From NCBI GenBank assembly GCA_004294855.1, contig SHOI01000011.1:1-35873 (forward strand): DNA of 35,873 bases, written 5' to 3'. Under the pieces are notes generated by a model, which worked only from the letters and a program-made list of their open reading frames with translations, did not search any database and was not told where the DNA came from. Shown piece after piece: positions 1-9,663 of this stretch (position 1 is its first letter; each line of letters starts with the position of its first letter). The position numbers and the translations under genes are program-made. This DNA comes from Sphaerochaeta sp. (GTDB lineage: Bacteria; Spirochaetota; Spirochaetia; Sphaerochaetales; Sphaerochaetaceae).

Positions 1-2
1 CG

Positions 3-827
3 ATCGATGTAGGCTTTCCCACCACTCACGGCCGGGGCGGCGAGGATGGAAACCTTCAAGGGCTTTGCACCCTTGCCAAAATCCCTTTGGCTGGCTGCGA
101 TACCGTCTCCTCGGCGGTCGGGATGCATAAGGCGTTGGCCCAATCGATCTTCGATCGGGCCGGCATACCTACGATTCCGACGATCATCGTCACCGAAGCG
201 ATGCCGGTCACCGACTCGCTTCTGGAGGAGCTTCGACAAAGCCTTGGTTCGAGTCTCTTCGTAAAGCCGGAGAACGCCGGATCGTCGGTGGGGATCACCG
301 TTCTCATCGAAGCCGATCTGCCAAGCCTTGCCCGGGCCCTTCGCCTGGCCCTCTCCTACAGTGAGCGGACGTTGGTTCAGCCCTATTACCCTGAAGTGAT
401 CGAAGCGGAATGCGCCGTCTTTGAAGATCCCGAACAAGGAATCATCGCTTGCGGACCGGGGGTGATCAAAAACCCGAAGAAAGAAACGTTCCTCTCCTAC
501 AGCCAGAAGTATACCCTTCAAGGCGGAGCGTACCTTGAGCTTCCCTCCGGGTTGAGTGATGAAGTCGAAGAGGAGATTCGCACCCTGGCGGTTCGGGCGT
601 TCGAGGCGATCAAGGGCAATGGATATGCCCGGGTGGACTTCTTCCTCGTCGACGAAAGGCCGATCCTCAATGAGATCAATACACTGCCCGGGTTGACGGC
701 AACCAGTCATTGGCCGAAGCTTCTTCAATATGGCGGGTATTCGATTGAGCGCGTCGTCGACCTCCTTCTGGAGCAGGCGATCTCAGATTTCGATCGAAGA
801 TGGAATCTGAGGACGAGCCATGATTGA
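3..827 (+). CDS. ddl: D-alanine--D-alanine ligase, 5' truncated by window edge
   Basis: Frame is open from base 3 (IDVGFPTTHGRGGEDGNLQGLCTLAKIPLAGCDTVSSAVGMHK...), typical Ddl HG..GEDG..QG and GC..SA.GMDK motifs; C-terminal ARVDFFLVDERPILNEINTLPGLT ATP-grasp motif. The ORF-track start at 87 is an internal TTG. Confidence 0.93.
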   Translation: MDVGFPTTHGRGGEDGNLQGLCTLAKIPLAGCDTVSSAVGMHKALAQSIFDRAGIPTIPTIIVTEAMPVTDSLLEELRQSLGSSLFVKPENAGSSVGITVLIEADLPSLARALRLALSYSERTLVQPYYPEVIEAECAVFEDPEQGIIACGPGVIKNPKKETFLSYSQKYTLQGGAYLELPSGLSDEVEEEIRTLAVRAFEAIKGNGYARVDFFLVDERPILNEINTLPGLTATSHWPKLLQYGGYSIERVVDLLLEQAISDFDRRWNLRTSHD

Positions 828-2007
828 GACCGTCATCTTCCACGTCGACATCGATGCGTTCTTCGCCGCGGTCGAGATTCTCGACAACCCCGACTTGGCG
901 GAAAAACCCCTGATCGTCGGCGGCTTTTCCAAGCGCGGCGTCGTGTCCACGGCAAGCTATGAAGCGCGGAAGTACGGAATCCACTCGGCGATGCCGATGA
1001 TTCAGGCCCTCCGCCTCTGCCCCCATGCCACGGTGGTTCCCGCCCGCCATGCCCGCTACAGCGAGGTCTCCGCCCGGGTGATGGGGATTCTTCGGGAGTT
1101 TTCTTCCGACGTCCACCAGATCTCGATCGACGAGGCGTTCCTTGACATGAGCGGGACGGAGCGCCTGTGGGGTCGGCCCCGCGAGGCCGCCCTGAAGCTG
1201 AAAGAGCGGGTGCACGAGGAAACCGGGATGACGATCAGCGTGGGGATCGGCCCCAACCGGCTGATCGCCAAGATGGCCAGCGACTACAACAAGCCGGATG
1301 GACTGTGCAAGGTTTCCGAATCGAAGAAGGAGCTCTTCATCGACGCGGTTGGGTTGAAAAAACTTTGGGGGGTTGGAAAGGCGACTCAGGAGGAGCTGAA
1401 GCGGCATCGGATCACCACGACGGAGGAGCTTCGAGCGATTCCGATTGAGCGCCTGAAAAAGCTCTTCGGCAACTCGATGGGCTCCTTCCTCCATCACGTC
1501 GTCCGGGGAATCGACCCGGGAATCTTCGGCGAAGCGAAAAGCCGGTCGATCTCAACGGAGCACACCTTCCTCGAGGATGTCGGCGACCGTGAGGTGTTGG
1601 AGGAAACGCTTCTTTCGATGAGCCATGAAGTGATGTTCCGCTCGCTGGACGAACGGAAGATCGCTCGAACAATCGGAATAAAAATCCGACTTTCCGACTT
1701 CTCGACTTCCACCGTTCAAACCACTCCCGCCGCAGCGATCCTCAGCGCCGAGCAGGTCTATGCGCTCGCAAAGGAGCTCCTCGCCCGGAAATGGCGATCG
1801 GGCATGAAGGTCCGCCTGATCGGCGTCGGGTTGTATCAGCTGTACGACGGCGCTTCCCCAATCCAAGGCGAGCTCTTTGAAAGTGAACACGAAAAGAAGC
1901 GGAAGCTGGAAGAAGTCGTCCTCGCCCTCCAGAAAGAGGGGCACAGGCTCATCAAGGCGGCCAACCTAGGCAAACACCCCCTCGGCGATGATGATCAGCA
2001 CGGCTAA
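820..2007 (+). CDS. dinB: DNA polymerase IV (Y-family)
   Basis: N-terminus IFHVDIDAFFAAVE, YEARKYGI.SAMP, SIDEAFLDMSG, SVGIGPNRLIAKMASDYNKPDG; overlaps ddl stop by 8 nt. Confidence 0.95.
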   Translation: MIETVIFHVDIDAFFAAVEILDNPDLAEKPLIVGGFSKRGVVSTASYEARKYGIHSAMPMIQALRLCPHATVVPARHARYSEVSARVMGILREFSSDVHQISIDEAFLDMSGTERLWGRPREAALKLKERVHEETGMTISVGIGPNRLIAKMASDYNKPDGLCKVSESKKELFIDAVGLKKLWGVGKATQEELKRHRITTTEELRAIPIERLKKLFGNSMGSFLHHVVRGIDPGIFGEAKSRSISTEHTFLEDVGDREVLEETLLSMSHEVMFRSLDERKIARTIGIKIRLSDFSTSTVQTTPAAAILSAEQVYALAKELLARKWRSGMKVRLIGVGLYQLYDGASPIQGELFESEHEKKRKLEEVVLALQKEGHRLIKAANLGKHPLGDDDQHG

Positions 2008-2784
2008 GGCGATTCGATAGTACCCAAAGCCGATGAACGTATGGGTCTTCAGGAACGAGCGCAGGCGTTTCATTACAATCAGAGAGACCAGGAACGCCGT
2101 CATGCCCCCGGCGAGCATGATCATCCACTCATTGGCGGAATAGCTCAGGCCGAGCTTCAACATTTTCAGGAGGGTTGCCCCGGCGATCACGGGAATCGCC
2201 ATGAAAAAGGAGAAGTTGGCGGAAAGCGGCCGGGAAAGACCGATGATCAGTCCGCCCAACACGGTGGAACCGCTGCGGGACGTCCCCGGAATGAGGGCAA
2301 GAACCTGAAACAGTCCAAGCAGGAACGCATGCCTGTATGTCAACGACTCGATCGAATCGGTGACTCTGAAGCTCGTCCTCCTTGCATGCCTCTTCTCCAG
2401 GATGATGTAGAGCAAACCGTAGAACGCCAGGGCTGAAGCGATCACCATCGGGCCTTGAAGACGGGCAACGATCATATCATCAAACAGAACTCCCATGACA
2501 CCGGCGGGAATCGTGGCGACGATGATCTTCCCCCACAGGTTCAAGCTCGCTAATTGTTTCGTCTTATCCCTTGTAAACGGGTTCAGATCCTTGAAATAGA
2601 GCACCCCCACCGCAAGGATGGAAAAGAACTGGATTCCGACGAAAAAGAACTCTTTGGCGCTTGCTGAAAGAGCAAGTGGAAGATACGGCTCCGCAAGCAG
2701 CAGGTGGGCGGTCGAGCTGATCGGCAGCCATTCGGTGATTCCCTGGACGATTCCAAGGAGAATCGATGAGATGATATCGGTCAT
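1966..2784 (-). CDS. uppP: undecaprenyl-diphosphatase (UppP/BacA family)
   Basis: MTDIISSILLGIVQGITEWLPISSTAHLLLAE and PGTSRSGSTVLGGLIIGLSR motifs; start chosen at internal Met (MTDII). Confidence 0.95.
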   Translation of the reverse strand: MTDIISSILLGIVQGITEWLPISSTAHLLLAEPYLPLALSASAKEFFFVGIQFFSILAVGVLYFKDLNPFTRDKTKQLASLNLWGKIIVATIPAGVMGVLFDDMIVARLQGPMVIASALAFYGLLYIILEKRHARRTSFRVTDSIESLTYRHAFLLGLFQVLALIPGTSRSGSTVLGGLIIGLSRPLSANFSFFMAIPVIAGATLLKMLKLGLSYSANEWMIMLAGGMTAFLVSLIVMKRLRSFLKTHTFIGFGYYRIALAVLIIIAEGVFA

Positions 2785-2870
2785 TGACACTCCTTGTGGC
2801 AGTCTAGTTGAATCCCTTGAGGACGGCAAGCCGTCTTGTCGACACTCCGTTCAAATGATACAGTCGCCCT

Positions 2871-3377
2871 ATGGGATTGAACATTGTGTTGGTTGAACCG
2901 GAAATACCACAGAATACCGGGAACATCTCCCGGACCTGTGCGGCGACGCACACCAGTCTGCATTTGGTTCATCCCTTGGGGTTCACGATCACGGAGAAAC
3001 ACGTGAAACGGGCAGGCTTGGATTACTGGAAATACCTTGAGCTGGTCGAGTATCCCGATATCGCCGCTTTTTTTGACCAACACGAAAAAAAAGAGTTATA
3101 CTACGTTACAACGAAGGCGGAACGAACCTATGCCGACATCGCCTATGGTGATGAGTGTTTCTTTCTCTTCGGTAAGGAAACACTCGGGCTGGATGAGGAG
3201 CTCCTGGCGAAGAACCGATCGAGGTGCATCCGCCTGCCGATGGTTCGTGAAGCGCGGAGCCTCAACCTCTCGAATGCCGTAGCGGTAATCGTCTATGAGT
3301 ATTACCGGCAGAAAGGGTTTGAAACGTTAGTGAAAGCGGGAGCGCTTCACCACCGTCAATGGGAGTCGCAAGCATGA
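2871..3377 (+). CDS. trmL: tRNA (cytidine(34)-2'-O)-methyltransferase, SPOUT family
   Basis: MGLNIVLVEPEIPQNTGNISRTCAATHTSLHLVHPLGF and FLFGKETLGL, IRLPM...RSLNLSNAVAVIVYE. Confidence 0.93.
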   Translation: MGLNIVLVEPEIPQNTGNISRTCAATHTSLHLVHPLGFTITEKHVKRAGLDYWKYLELVEYPDIAAFFDQHEKKELYYVTTKAERTYADIAYGDECFFLFGKETLGLDEELLAKNRSRCIRLPMVREARSLNLSNAVAVIVYEYYRQKGFETLVKAGALHHRQWESQA

Positions 3378-4180
3378 GAAGAGTCGGAATGATCGGCTGT
3401 GGCGTGATGGGCAGCGCTATCACCCGCACCCTCCAAGATGAAGGATTCGTGTATGATATCGATCCCGAGCGCGCCCGTGCTCTGGCCGACGGAACAAGGT
3501 TTCAGGTGGCGGAAACATTGGAGACTGTGGTCAAAAAGTGCGATCTCCTCATCTTGGCGGTCAAGCCACAGACTCTTTCAAGTATTTTCCCCACCCTCGT
3601 ACAGGCCGGCTCAAAGGATAAACGCTGGATCAGCATCGCTGCGGGAGTCTCCACTTCGACGCTTGCCGAAAATCTCGGCACCACCGAAGTCGTTCGGTAT
3701 ATGCCGAACATCGCCGCCCGATACAAGCAATCCGTTACTGCCGTCGCCGCTCACCCCGAGGCGGGCAGAGAGCTGCTGGAGGAGGCGAAGACGATCGCTC
3801 TCGGTTTCGGGCGTGTCCATGTTCTTGATGAACGACTGTTTGACGGATTCACCGCGATCAGCGGTTCGGCGGTCGCCTTCATCATCAAGTTTCTGGATTC
3901 CCTCGCTCAGGGCGGAGCGGACGAAGGACTCGCCTATCCCCTCGGTCTGACGATAGCCGCCCAAACCGCCGAGAGCGCCGTCACCCTGATTGAAGAAAGC
4001 GGGTTGCAGCCCCGGGATCTGATCAATCGCGTTTCCAGCGCAGGGGGAACGACGGTTGAAGGCATCAAAGCCCTGAATGACGGAAACCTGCAGGCGACCG
4101 TCATGGATGCGGTCAGAAAAACCGCCCAACGATCGAGAGAGCTTGAAGAAGCAGCATTAAACCATACAGAGAGGAAATGA
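3374..4180 (+). CDS. proC: pyrroline-5-carboxylate reductase
   Basis: MRRVGMIGCGVMGSAI Rossmann motif, AVKPQTL, SIAAGVS, VVRYMPNIAA, FTAISGSAVAF, SAGGTTVEGIKAL; ATGA overlap with trmL. Confidence 0.93.
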   Translation: MRRVGMIGCGVMGSAITRTLQDEGFVYDIDPERARALADGTRFQVAETLETVVKKCDLLILAVKPQTLSSIFPTLVQAGSKDKRWISIAAGVSTSTLAENLGTTEVVRYMPNIAARYKQSVTAVAAHPEAGRELLEEAKTIALGFGRVHVLDERLFDGFTAISGSAVAFIIKFLDSLAQGGADEGLAYPLGLTIAAQTAESAVTLIEESGLQPRDLINRVSSAGGTTVEGIKALNDGNLQATVMDAVRKTAQRSRELEEAALNHTERK

Positions 4181-4187
4181 GGATACC

Positions 4188-5462
4188 ATGATTGACCTAC
4201 GGGAACTGAAAAGTCGCTATGACGAAATTATCACGAATATCAAGAACCGCTCGATGAAGATCGACCTTGATGCGATCATCGCCTTGCAGGATCAGCGAAG
4301 CAGCCTGCTTCAGGAGGTTGAGTCCCTCCGCTACGAGCGCAACGAAAACGCTCAAAAGATGAAAGGCAAGCTCGATCAGGAAACCCGCGCCCGCCTGATC
4401 GAAGAGGGAAAGAATCTGAAGGCGAAGATCGCCGAAACGGAAGAACGCTTCAACCGGGTTGAACAGGAATACCTTCTTCTCGGCCGGCAGATTCCCAACT
4501 ACGCCCACCCTTCCGCCCCCGTGGGCAAAGAAGATACCGACAACCTCATCCTCAAACGGGTCGGAACTCCTCCGACCTTCACCTTCAAACCGCTGGATCA
4601 CGTCGAACTCGGCGAGAAGCTTGATCTCATCGACTTCGAGGCGGGGACGAAGGTGACCGGACCGAAGTTTTACTTCCTCAAGAATGAAGCGGTGATCCTT
4701 CAGATGGCTCTTGAGCGCTATGCTTTGGACATTCTCATCAAACACGGTTTTTCTCCTTACATCACCCCCGACATCGCCAAGGAAGAGATCCTGGAAGGGA
4801 TCGGATTCAATCCGCGGGGACCGGAGTCCAACATCTATACCTTGGAAGGCACGGGAACGGCGTTGGTCGGCACCGCCGAGATCACCTTGGGCGGTTATCA
4901 CGCCGAGGAGATTCTCGACATCAATCGCCTCCCGATCAAGATGGCCGGTCTCTCGCACTGCTTCCGCCGCGAGGCGGGTTCGGCCGGCCAATTCTCCAAA
5001 GGCCTCTACCGGGTTCACCAGTTCTCGAAGGTCGAGATGTTCATCTACTGTCTTCCCGAAGAATCGGATGCGATTCACGAGCAGCTTCTTGCGATCGAAG
5101 AGGAGATCTTCTCCGGCCTGGGTCTCGCCTATCAGGTGGTGGATACCTGTACCGGGGATCTCGGTGCCCCGGCGTACCGGAAATTTGACATCGAGGCATG
5201 GATGCCCGGCCGCGGCGAGAACGGCGAATACGGGGAAGTCACCTCGACAAGCAACTGCACCGACTATCAAAGCCGCTCCCTGCGGGTTCGCTACAAGGAT
5301 GCCGATGGGCAAAACCAATATGTTCACACCTTGAACGGAACTGCGGTGGCTACCAGCCGGGCGATTGTCGCCATCCTGGAAAACTTTCAGGAGGAGGACG
5401 GCTCGATCCGAATCCCGGCGGTTCTCGTTCCGTACACCGGTTTCGACCGGATTGGAGGTTAA
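4188..5462 (+). CDS. serS: serine--tRNA ligase
   Basis: MIDLRELKSRYDEI..., class II motifs FRREAGSAGQFSKGLYRVHQFSKVEMF, EVTSTSNCTDYQSRSL, LNGTAVATSRAIVAILENFQEEDGSIRIPAVL. Confidence 0.97.
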   Translation: MIDLRELKSRYDEIITNIKNRSMKIDLDAIIALQDQRSSLLQEVESLRYERNENAQKMKGKLDQETRARLIEEGKNLKAKIAETEERFNRVEQEYLLLGRQIPNYAHPSAPVGKEDTDNLILKRVGTPPTFTFKPLDHVELGEKLDLIDFEAGTKVTGPKFYFLKNEAVILQMALERYALDILIKHGFSPYITPDIAKEEILEGIGFNPRGPESNIYTLEGTGTALVGTAEITLGGYHAEEILDINRLPIKMAGLSHCFRREAGSAGQFSKGLYRVHQFSKVEMFIYCLPEESDAIHEQLLAIEEEIFSGLGLAYQVVDTCTGDLGAPAYRKFDIEAWMPGRGENGEYGEVTSTSNCTDYQSRSLRVRYKDADGQNQYVHTLNGTAVATSRAIVAILENFQEEDGSIRIPAVLVPYTGFDRIGG

Positions 5463-5465
5463 CGG

Positions 5466-6920
5466 ATGTTTCATCGCTCAGCGCTCAGTACCGATTTCTA
5501 TGAACTGACGATGGCTCAAGGATATTTTCTGGAGCGGAACAATCCAAATGTCGTCTTTGAGATGTTTTATCGAACCAACCCGTTTGGAGGCGGATACGTC
5601 CTCTTTGCCGGCTTGCACGATCTGATCGACAAGCTTGAAGCCTTTCGTTTCAGCCCGGAAGATATCGCATACCTTTCAGGTCTGGGCATCTTCACAAAAG
5701 AGTTCCTGGAGTATCTCTCCAAGTACCGCTTCACCGGTGACATCTACTCGGTTGAAGAGGGAACGGTCGTGTTCCCCGGTGAACCGCTCATGCGCGTTCA
5801 CACGACGATGATCGATGCCAGCCTGATCGAGGGAATCCTGCTCAACACCCTTAACTTCCAAAGCCTCATCGCCACCAAAGCTTCCCGCGTCTCTCTTGCC
5901 GCCAAGCGCGGGTCGGTCTTCGAGTTCGGCCTGCGCCGAGCCCAAGGTCCCGACGGGGCGCTTTCGGCAAGCAGGGCGGCGTTTATCGGCGGATGCCAGT
6001 TTACCAGCCACACCTTGGCGGGAAAGCTCTATGATATTCCCGTCTCGGGAACGATGGCCCATTCATGGGTGATGGCGTTTGATTCGGAACTTGAATCGTT
6101 TAGGGCGTATGCCAAGCTTTACCCCGGTTCCACGATCCTCTTGATCGACACCTACGACACCCTCGGCAGCGGAATCGAAAACGCAATCATCGTCGGCCTC
6201 GAGGAGAAGGAAAAGGGAAACACCATCGGTGTCCGGATCGACAGCGGCGACCTCTCCTACCTGCCAAGGGTGATCCGCAAGCGGCTGGATGACGCCGGTC
6301 TTGAGGATGCGTTCATCGTCGTTTCCAACGATCTGACGGAAGAGATCATCCAGACGCTGGTGCATGACGGGGTTCCCATCGACAGCTGGGGAATCGGAAC
6401 CCACCTCGTCACCGGCGGCATTCAGGCATCCCTGAACGGAGTCTACAAGCTCGCCGCCAAGGAGTTTCAAGATGGGAGCTATCTTCCGACGATGAAGATC
6501 TCCAACTCCTTCGAAAAGACGACCAATCCCGGAATCAAGCAGCTCTACCGCTTCTACGACGCTGAAGGAGGAGCGATCGCCGATCTGGTCACCTGTTTTG
6601 ACGAAGAAATTTCGGTCGGAAACGACTATGTCTTCTACCACCCGTTCGCCGAAACCGAATTCTTCGAGATGAAGAAAGAGCGGTACGTTCGAATTGAAGC
6701 ATTGCTCAATCCCGTGATGAAACATGGAAAACGCCTTGGCGAGAAGCCGAATCTGAAAACCCTGCAAGAACGGGGAATCCGAAGCCTGGATACGATTCAT
6801 AAAACGTATTTGAGGCAGATCAATCCCCACATCTACAAGGTGAGCCTCTCGGAGAAACTCAAAGCGCTGAAGATCGAGATTCTTGTCTCGCACCGAAGGA
6901 AAGCCGCCAAGATCACGTAG
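5466..6920 (+). CDS. pncB: nicotinate phosphoribosyltransferase
   Basis: STDFYELTMAQGYF, EFGLRRAQGPDGALSASRAAFIGG, GTMAHSWVMAF, GVRIDSGDL motifs. Confidence 0.93.
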   Translation: MFHRSALSTDFYELTMAQGYFLERNNPNVVFEMFYRTNPFGGGYVLFAGLHDLIDKLEAFRFSPEDIAYLSGLGIFTKEFLEYLSKYRFTGDIYSVEEGTVVFPGEPLMRVHTTMIDASLIEGILLNTLNFQSLIATKASRVSLAAKRGSVFEFGLRRAQGPDGALSASRAAFIGGCQFTSHTLAGKLYDIPVSGTMAHSWVMAFDSELESFRAYAKLYPGSTILLIDTYDTLGSGIENAIIVGLEEKEKGNTIGVRIDSGDLSYLPRVIRKRLDDAGLEDAFIVVSNDLTEEIIQTLVHDGVPIDSWGIGTHLVTGGIQASLNGVYKLAAKEFQDGSYLPTMKISNSFEKTTNPGIKQLYRFYDAEGGAIADLVTCFDEEISVGNDYVFYHPFAETEFFEMKKERYVRIEALLNPVMKHGKRLGEKPNLKTLQERGIRSLDTIHKTYLRQINPHIYKVSLSEKLKALKIEILVSHRRKAAKIT

Positions 6921-7662
6921 AAAGAAGCGCCTCGATTGCATGAAACAGCGCAAGGGCGATCGTCTGTCGATACTGCGGATCGAGGAGCAGGGCCAACTCC
7001 TTGTCGTTGGAAAGAAAGCCCGCCTCGACCAGAACCGCCGGCATCCGGGCGGCGTTGAGCACCCACAAATCCAGCTCTTTGATCCCGCGGTTTACTTGCA
7101 TTGGCAGGCCTTTGACCAACGCACTGCTGACCACGGTCGCCACCTTCCTCGCCTCATCAAAGAGGAGGATGTTGAGCTCTTTTTTATTGTGCTTTGAAAA
7201 GAGTGCGATATGCTCTTTGGGGGTTGTGGAATCAAGGATGGGAACCTCCTTCTCCTTGAGCTTGGTGAAGACCTCGAACCCTTGGGCGGCGGGGTGCTCG
7301 GCGCTGTTGATGTGGATCGAAAGCAGCAGGGCGCTCGTCTTCGGGGGAAGAACCGTCTGATAGGCGATCCTCCCCCGCTCTTCCAGAGTAAGAAACCGGT
7401 CGTCCCTCCGGGTCATCACCACATTCAGGGACGGATGGGCCTCATTCAGCAACCGTTCCAGACGGAGGGCGATATCCAGCGTCAGCTCCCGTTCGACGAT
7501 CAGCGAACCTTCAAAAGATCGGATCGCTCCGGGGTCGTGCCCGCCGTGACCGGCGTCGATGACGATCGTGCCGAGCGGAAGGGCGAAGGGATTATCCACC
7601 GAAAAGAGCGGTACGGCAATGAGACACATCAGCAGAATGATTGTTCGAACTATTTTTGCCAC
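6913..7662 (-). CDS. N-acetylmuramoyl-L-alanine amidase (Amidase_3)
   Basis: Signal-like N-terminus then TIVIDAGHGGHDPGA, TRRDDRFLTLEERG, LLSIHINSA, ELDLWVLNAARMPAVLVEAGFLSN. Confidence 0.92.
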   Translation of the reverse strand: MAKIVRTIILLMCLIAVPLFSVDNPFALPLGTIVIDAGHGGHDPGAIRSFEGSLIVERELTLDIALRLERLLNEAHPSLNVVMTRRDDRFLTLEERGRIAYQTVLPPKTSALLLSIHINSAEHPAAQGFEVFTKLKEKEVPILDSTTPKEHIALFSKHNKKELNILLFDEARKVATVVSSALVKGLPMQVNRGIKELDLWVLNAARMPAVLVEAGFLSNDKELALLLDPQYRQTIALALFHAIEALLST

Positions 7663-8549
7663 GCGGTAACCAACCCGTCATAGTCGATCTTCTGCAACCA
7701 CTGATGCCGCTCCCTCACTTCCCCCCGGTAGGAGGAGCGATCGTAGTTGGCCGGTGGTTTTCGCACTTTGTTCTTCCCTTTCACCCGCCGGATCGAGAGG
7801 TTCTTCGTATAACAGCGCTCAAATCCGGTGCGCTCGCTTCGATCTTCGATAATCGATTCCCGATTGGGAAATTGAATCAGCAAATCGGGGCTGAGGGTTA
7901 TCCGATATCCGAACAGATAGCTGCGCAGGCCCAGATCCATCAGTTGAAAGAAATCACTGTGAATCAGCTCGTCATAGCCGCGAAGCCGTTGAAAGAGGGC
8001 GCGGTCATAAAAGCCGAGCCCCATCACGGGATAGAGGGTATGATCGGGTTTGTCCGGATCCATTGAGGGAAAGTCGGAGCCGGGATCGAGGATTTTTTCA
8101 AAGGGGGTCGGTGTTCGCAGACAGGGGACGATCTCGCGGTACGCATTCGCGATGATTGCCGAAGCGACAACCGGGTGGTTGCTTCGACTCATCAGACTCA
8201 AAAGCCGGTCGTATTCGAAGGTTACCACGACGGCGTCGGTGCGAAGAAGAAGAAAATAGTTGGTGTTGCACACCGAAGCGACGGCGTTCACCTTCTCTCC
8301 GATGTAGGTATTGCCGGAAAACACGATCAACGAGATCCGGCGGTAGAGTTCCTGGAGCCGGGGGAAGTCAAACCGCCCGTCCTGAGTGATGACGAACAAG
8401 GGAACTCTTGGCATGCTCCGCTGGTAGAGTTCAATCGATTCTATGAGTTCTTCAGCGCTCCCGCTGTCGATCAGGGCGATCGCCAGCTGGTCAACGCCGT
8501 AGGAGGTGTGCATATCACGGGCGGAATAGATTCGATAGTTAGTCGTCAT
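7650..8549 (-). CDS. glycosyltransferase-like (GT-A / family 2-like) protein of unknown substrate
   Basis: YFLLLRTDAVVVTFEYDRLLSLM and PVMGLGFYDRALFQRLRGYDELIHSDFFQLMDLGLRSYLFGYRI resemble GT2 C-terminal acceptor region; overlaps proB and amidase genes by 11-13 nt. Confidence 0.5.
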   Translation of the reverse strand: MTTNYRIYSARDMHTSYGVDQLAIALIDSGSAEELIESIELYQRSMPRVPLFVITQDGRFDFPRLQELYRRISLIVFSGNTYIGEKVNAVASVCNTNYFLLLRTDAVVVTFEYDRLLSLMSRSNHPVVASAIIANAYREIVPCLRTPTPFEKILDPGSDFPSMDPDKPDHTLYPVMGLGFYDRALFQRLRGYDELIHSDFFQLMDLGLRSYLFGYRITLSPDLLIQFPNRESIIEDRSERTGFERCYTKNLSIRRVKGKNKVRKPPANYDRSSYRGEVRERHQWLQKIDYDGLVTAWQK

Positions 8550-9663
8550 GCTCCAAGAATACCATATCTTCCGGTCGGAAGATCACCCCTTTGTGCGAGT
8601 TGCCCAAAATGGCGGTAAACTCCGACGAGTCATGACCGGCGACCTGCCTCAGATCGGTGGAAGAAAACGAGGACACCGCCCTTGCGAAAGGAGAACCATC
8701 GGGCGTCCGCACTTCAATGATCGCCCCTTCAGCGAAGGTGCCGTCCACCTTCACCACCCCCTTGGGCAGCAGACTTTTCTTTCTCAACAGAGCGTTCTTC
8801 GCTCCCTCGTCGATCACGATCGCCCCCTGAAAGGAGTTGTTCAGGATCCATCGCTGGCGTTGGCTGAGCGCTTTCGCCGGGTGGATGTACGTTCCCAATT
8901 GTTCACCATCCAGAATCCGCACCATGATATCGGATTCATATCCGCTGGCGATGATCGTCCCGCACCCGGCGAACGAAGCGATCTTCGCCGCAAGGAGCTT
9001 GGTTTTCATCCCGCCGGTGGCGTACGTCGAACCGGCACCGGAAGCATAGGAGAGGATCGTCGAATCAAGGGTGTCGATCTCGCTCAACAGGTTCGCCTCG
9101 GGATCCTTTTTGGGATCCGCATCATAGAGGCCGTCGATGTCGGTGAGAATGATCAGCAGCTCGGCGTCGATTTTGCTCGCGATGAATGCGCTCATTCGAT
9201 CGTTGTCCCCGAACGCGGAGCCGAGCGAATCGATGGAAACGACGTCATTCTCATTGAAGATGGGAACCACCCCCAATTCCAGAAGGGTCGAAACGCTGTT
9301 GCGGAGGTTCACGTATGTGCGCCGATTGTTTACATCCAGGCGGGTAAGGAGGATCTGCGAGCAGATCAGATTGTGGGCTTTGAATGCTCGCCGGTAAGAG
9401 CTCATCAGCAATGGGTTCCCGATCGAGGCGCACGCCTGACGGAGGGCGGTCTGTTTCACCGGTCCTTTCAAGCGAAGCTCCTTCGCCCCCATCCCGATCG
9501 CGCCGGAGGAGACAAGCAGCACCTGATACCCCTTCTCCATCAATGCGGCGATCTGGGCGGCGATCGTATCGATATACGCCTCGTCGATCCCCGCCTTCGT
9601 GGAGAGCAGATTCGTACCGACTTTTACGACGACTCGTTTGACTTGAGGAAGGTCGCGCTTCAC
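8539..9663 (-). CDS. proB: glutamate 5-kinase (with C-terminal PUA domain)
   Basis: VKRVVVKVGTNLLS, LVSSGAIGMG, FNENDVVS, FGDNDRMSAFIAS, GTYATGGMKTKLLAAKIA motifs; C-terminal extension consistent with PUA. Confidence 0.95.
   Translation of the reverse strand: MKRDLPQVKRVVVKVGTNLLSTKAGIDEAYIDTIAAQIAALMEKGYQVLLVSSGAIGMGAKELRLKGPVKQTALRQACASIGNPLLMSSYRRAFKAHNLICSQILLTRLDVNNRRTYVNLRNSVSTLLELGVVPIFNENDVVSIDSLGSAFGDNDRMSAFIASKIDAELLIILTDIDGLYDADPKKDPEANLLSEIDTLDSTILSYASGAGSTYATGGMKTKLLAAKIASFAGCGTIIASGYESDIMVRILDGEQLGTYIHPAKALSQRQRWILNNSFQGAIVIDEGAKNALLRKKSLLPKGVVKVDGTFAEGAIIEVRTPDGSPFARAVSSFSSTDLRQVAGHDSSEFTAILGNSHKGVIFRPEDMVFLEHDD

Noticed and set aside
2820-2837. Small hairpin AGGACGGC-AA-GCCGTCTT upstream of uppP
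   Set aside because: Only a 2-nt loop and no U-tract; no supporting context for a terminator or operator.
4197-5474. 425-aa minus-strand ORF antisense to serS
   Set aside because: serS on the plus strand has full class II aminoacyl-tRNA synthetase motifs; the antisense ORF has none.
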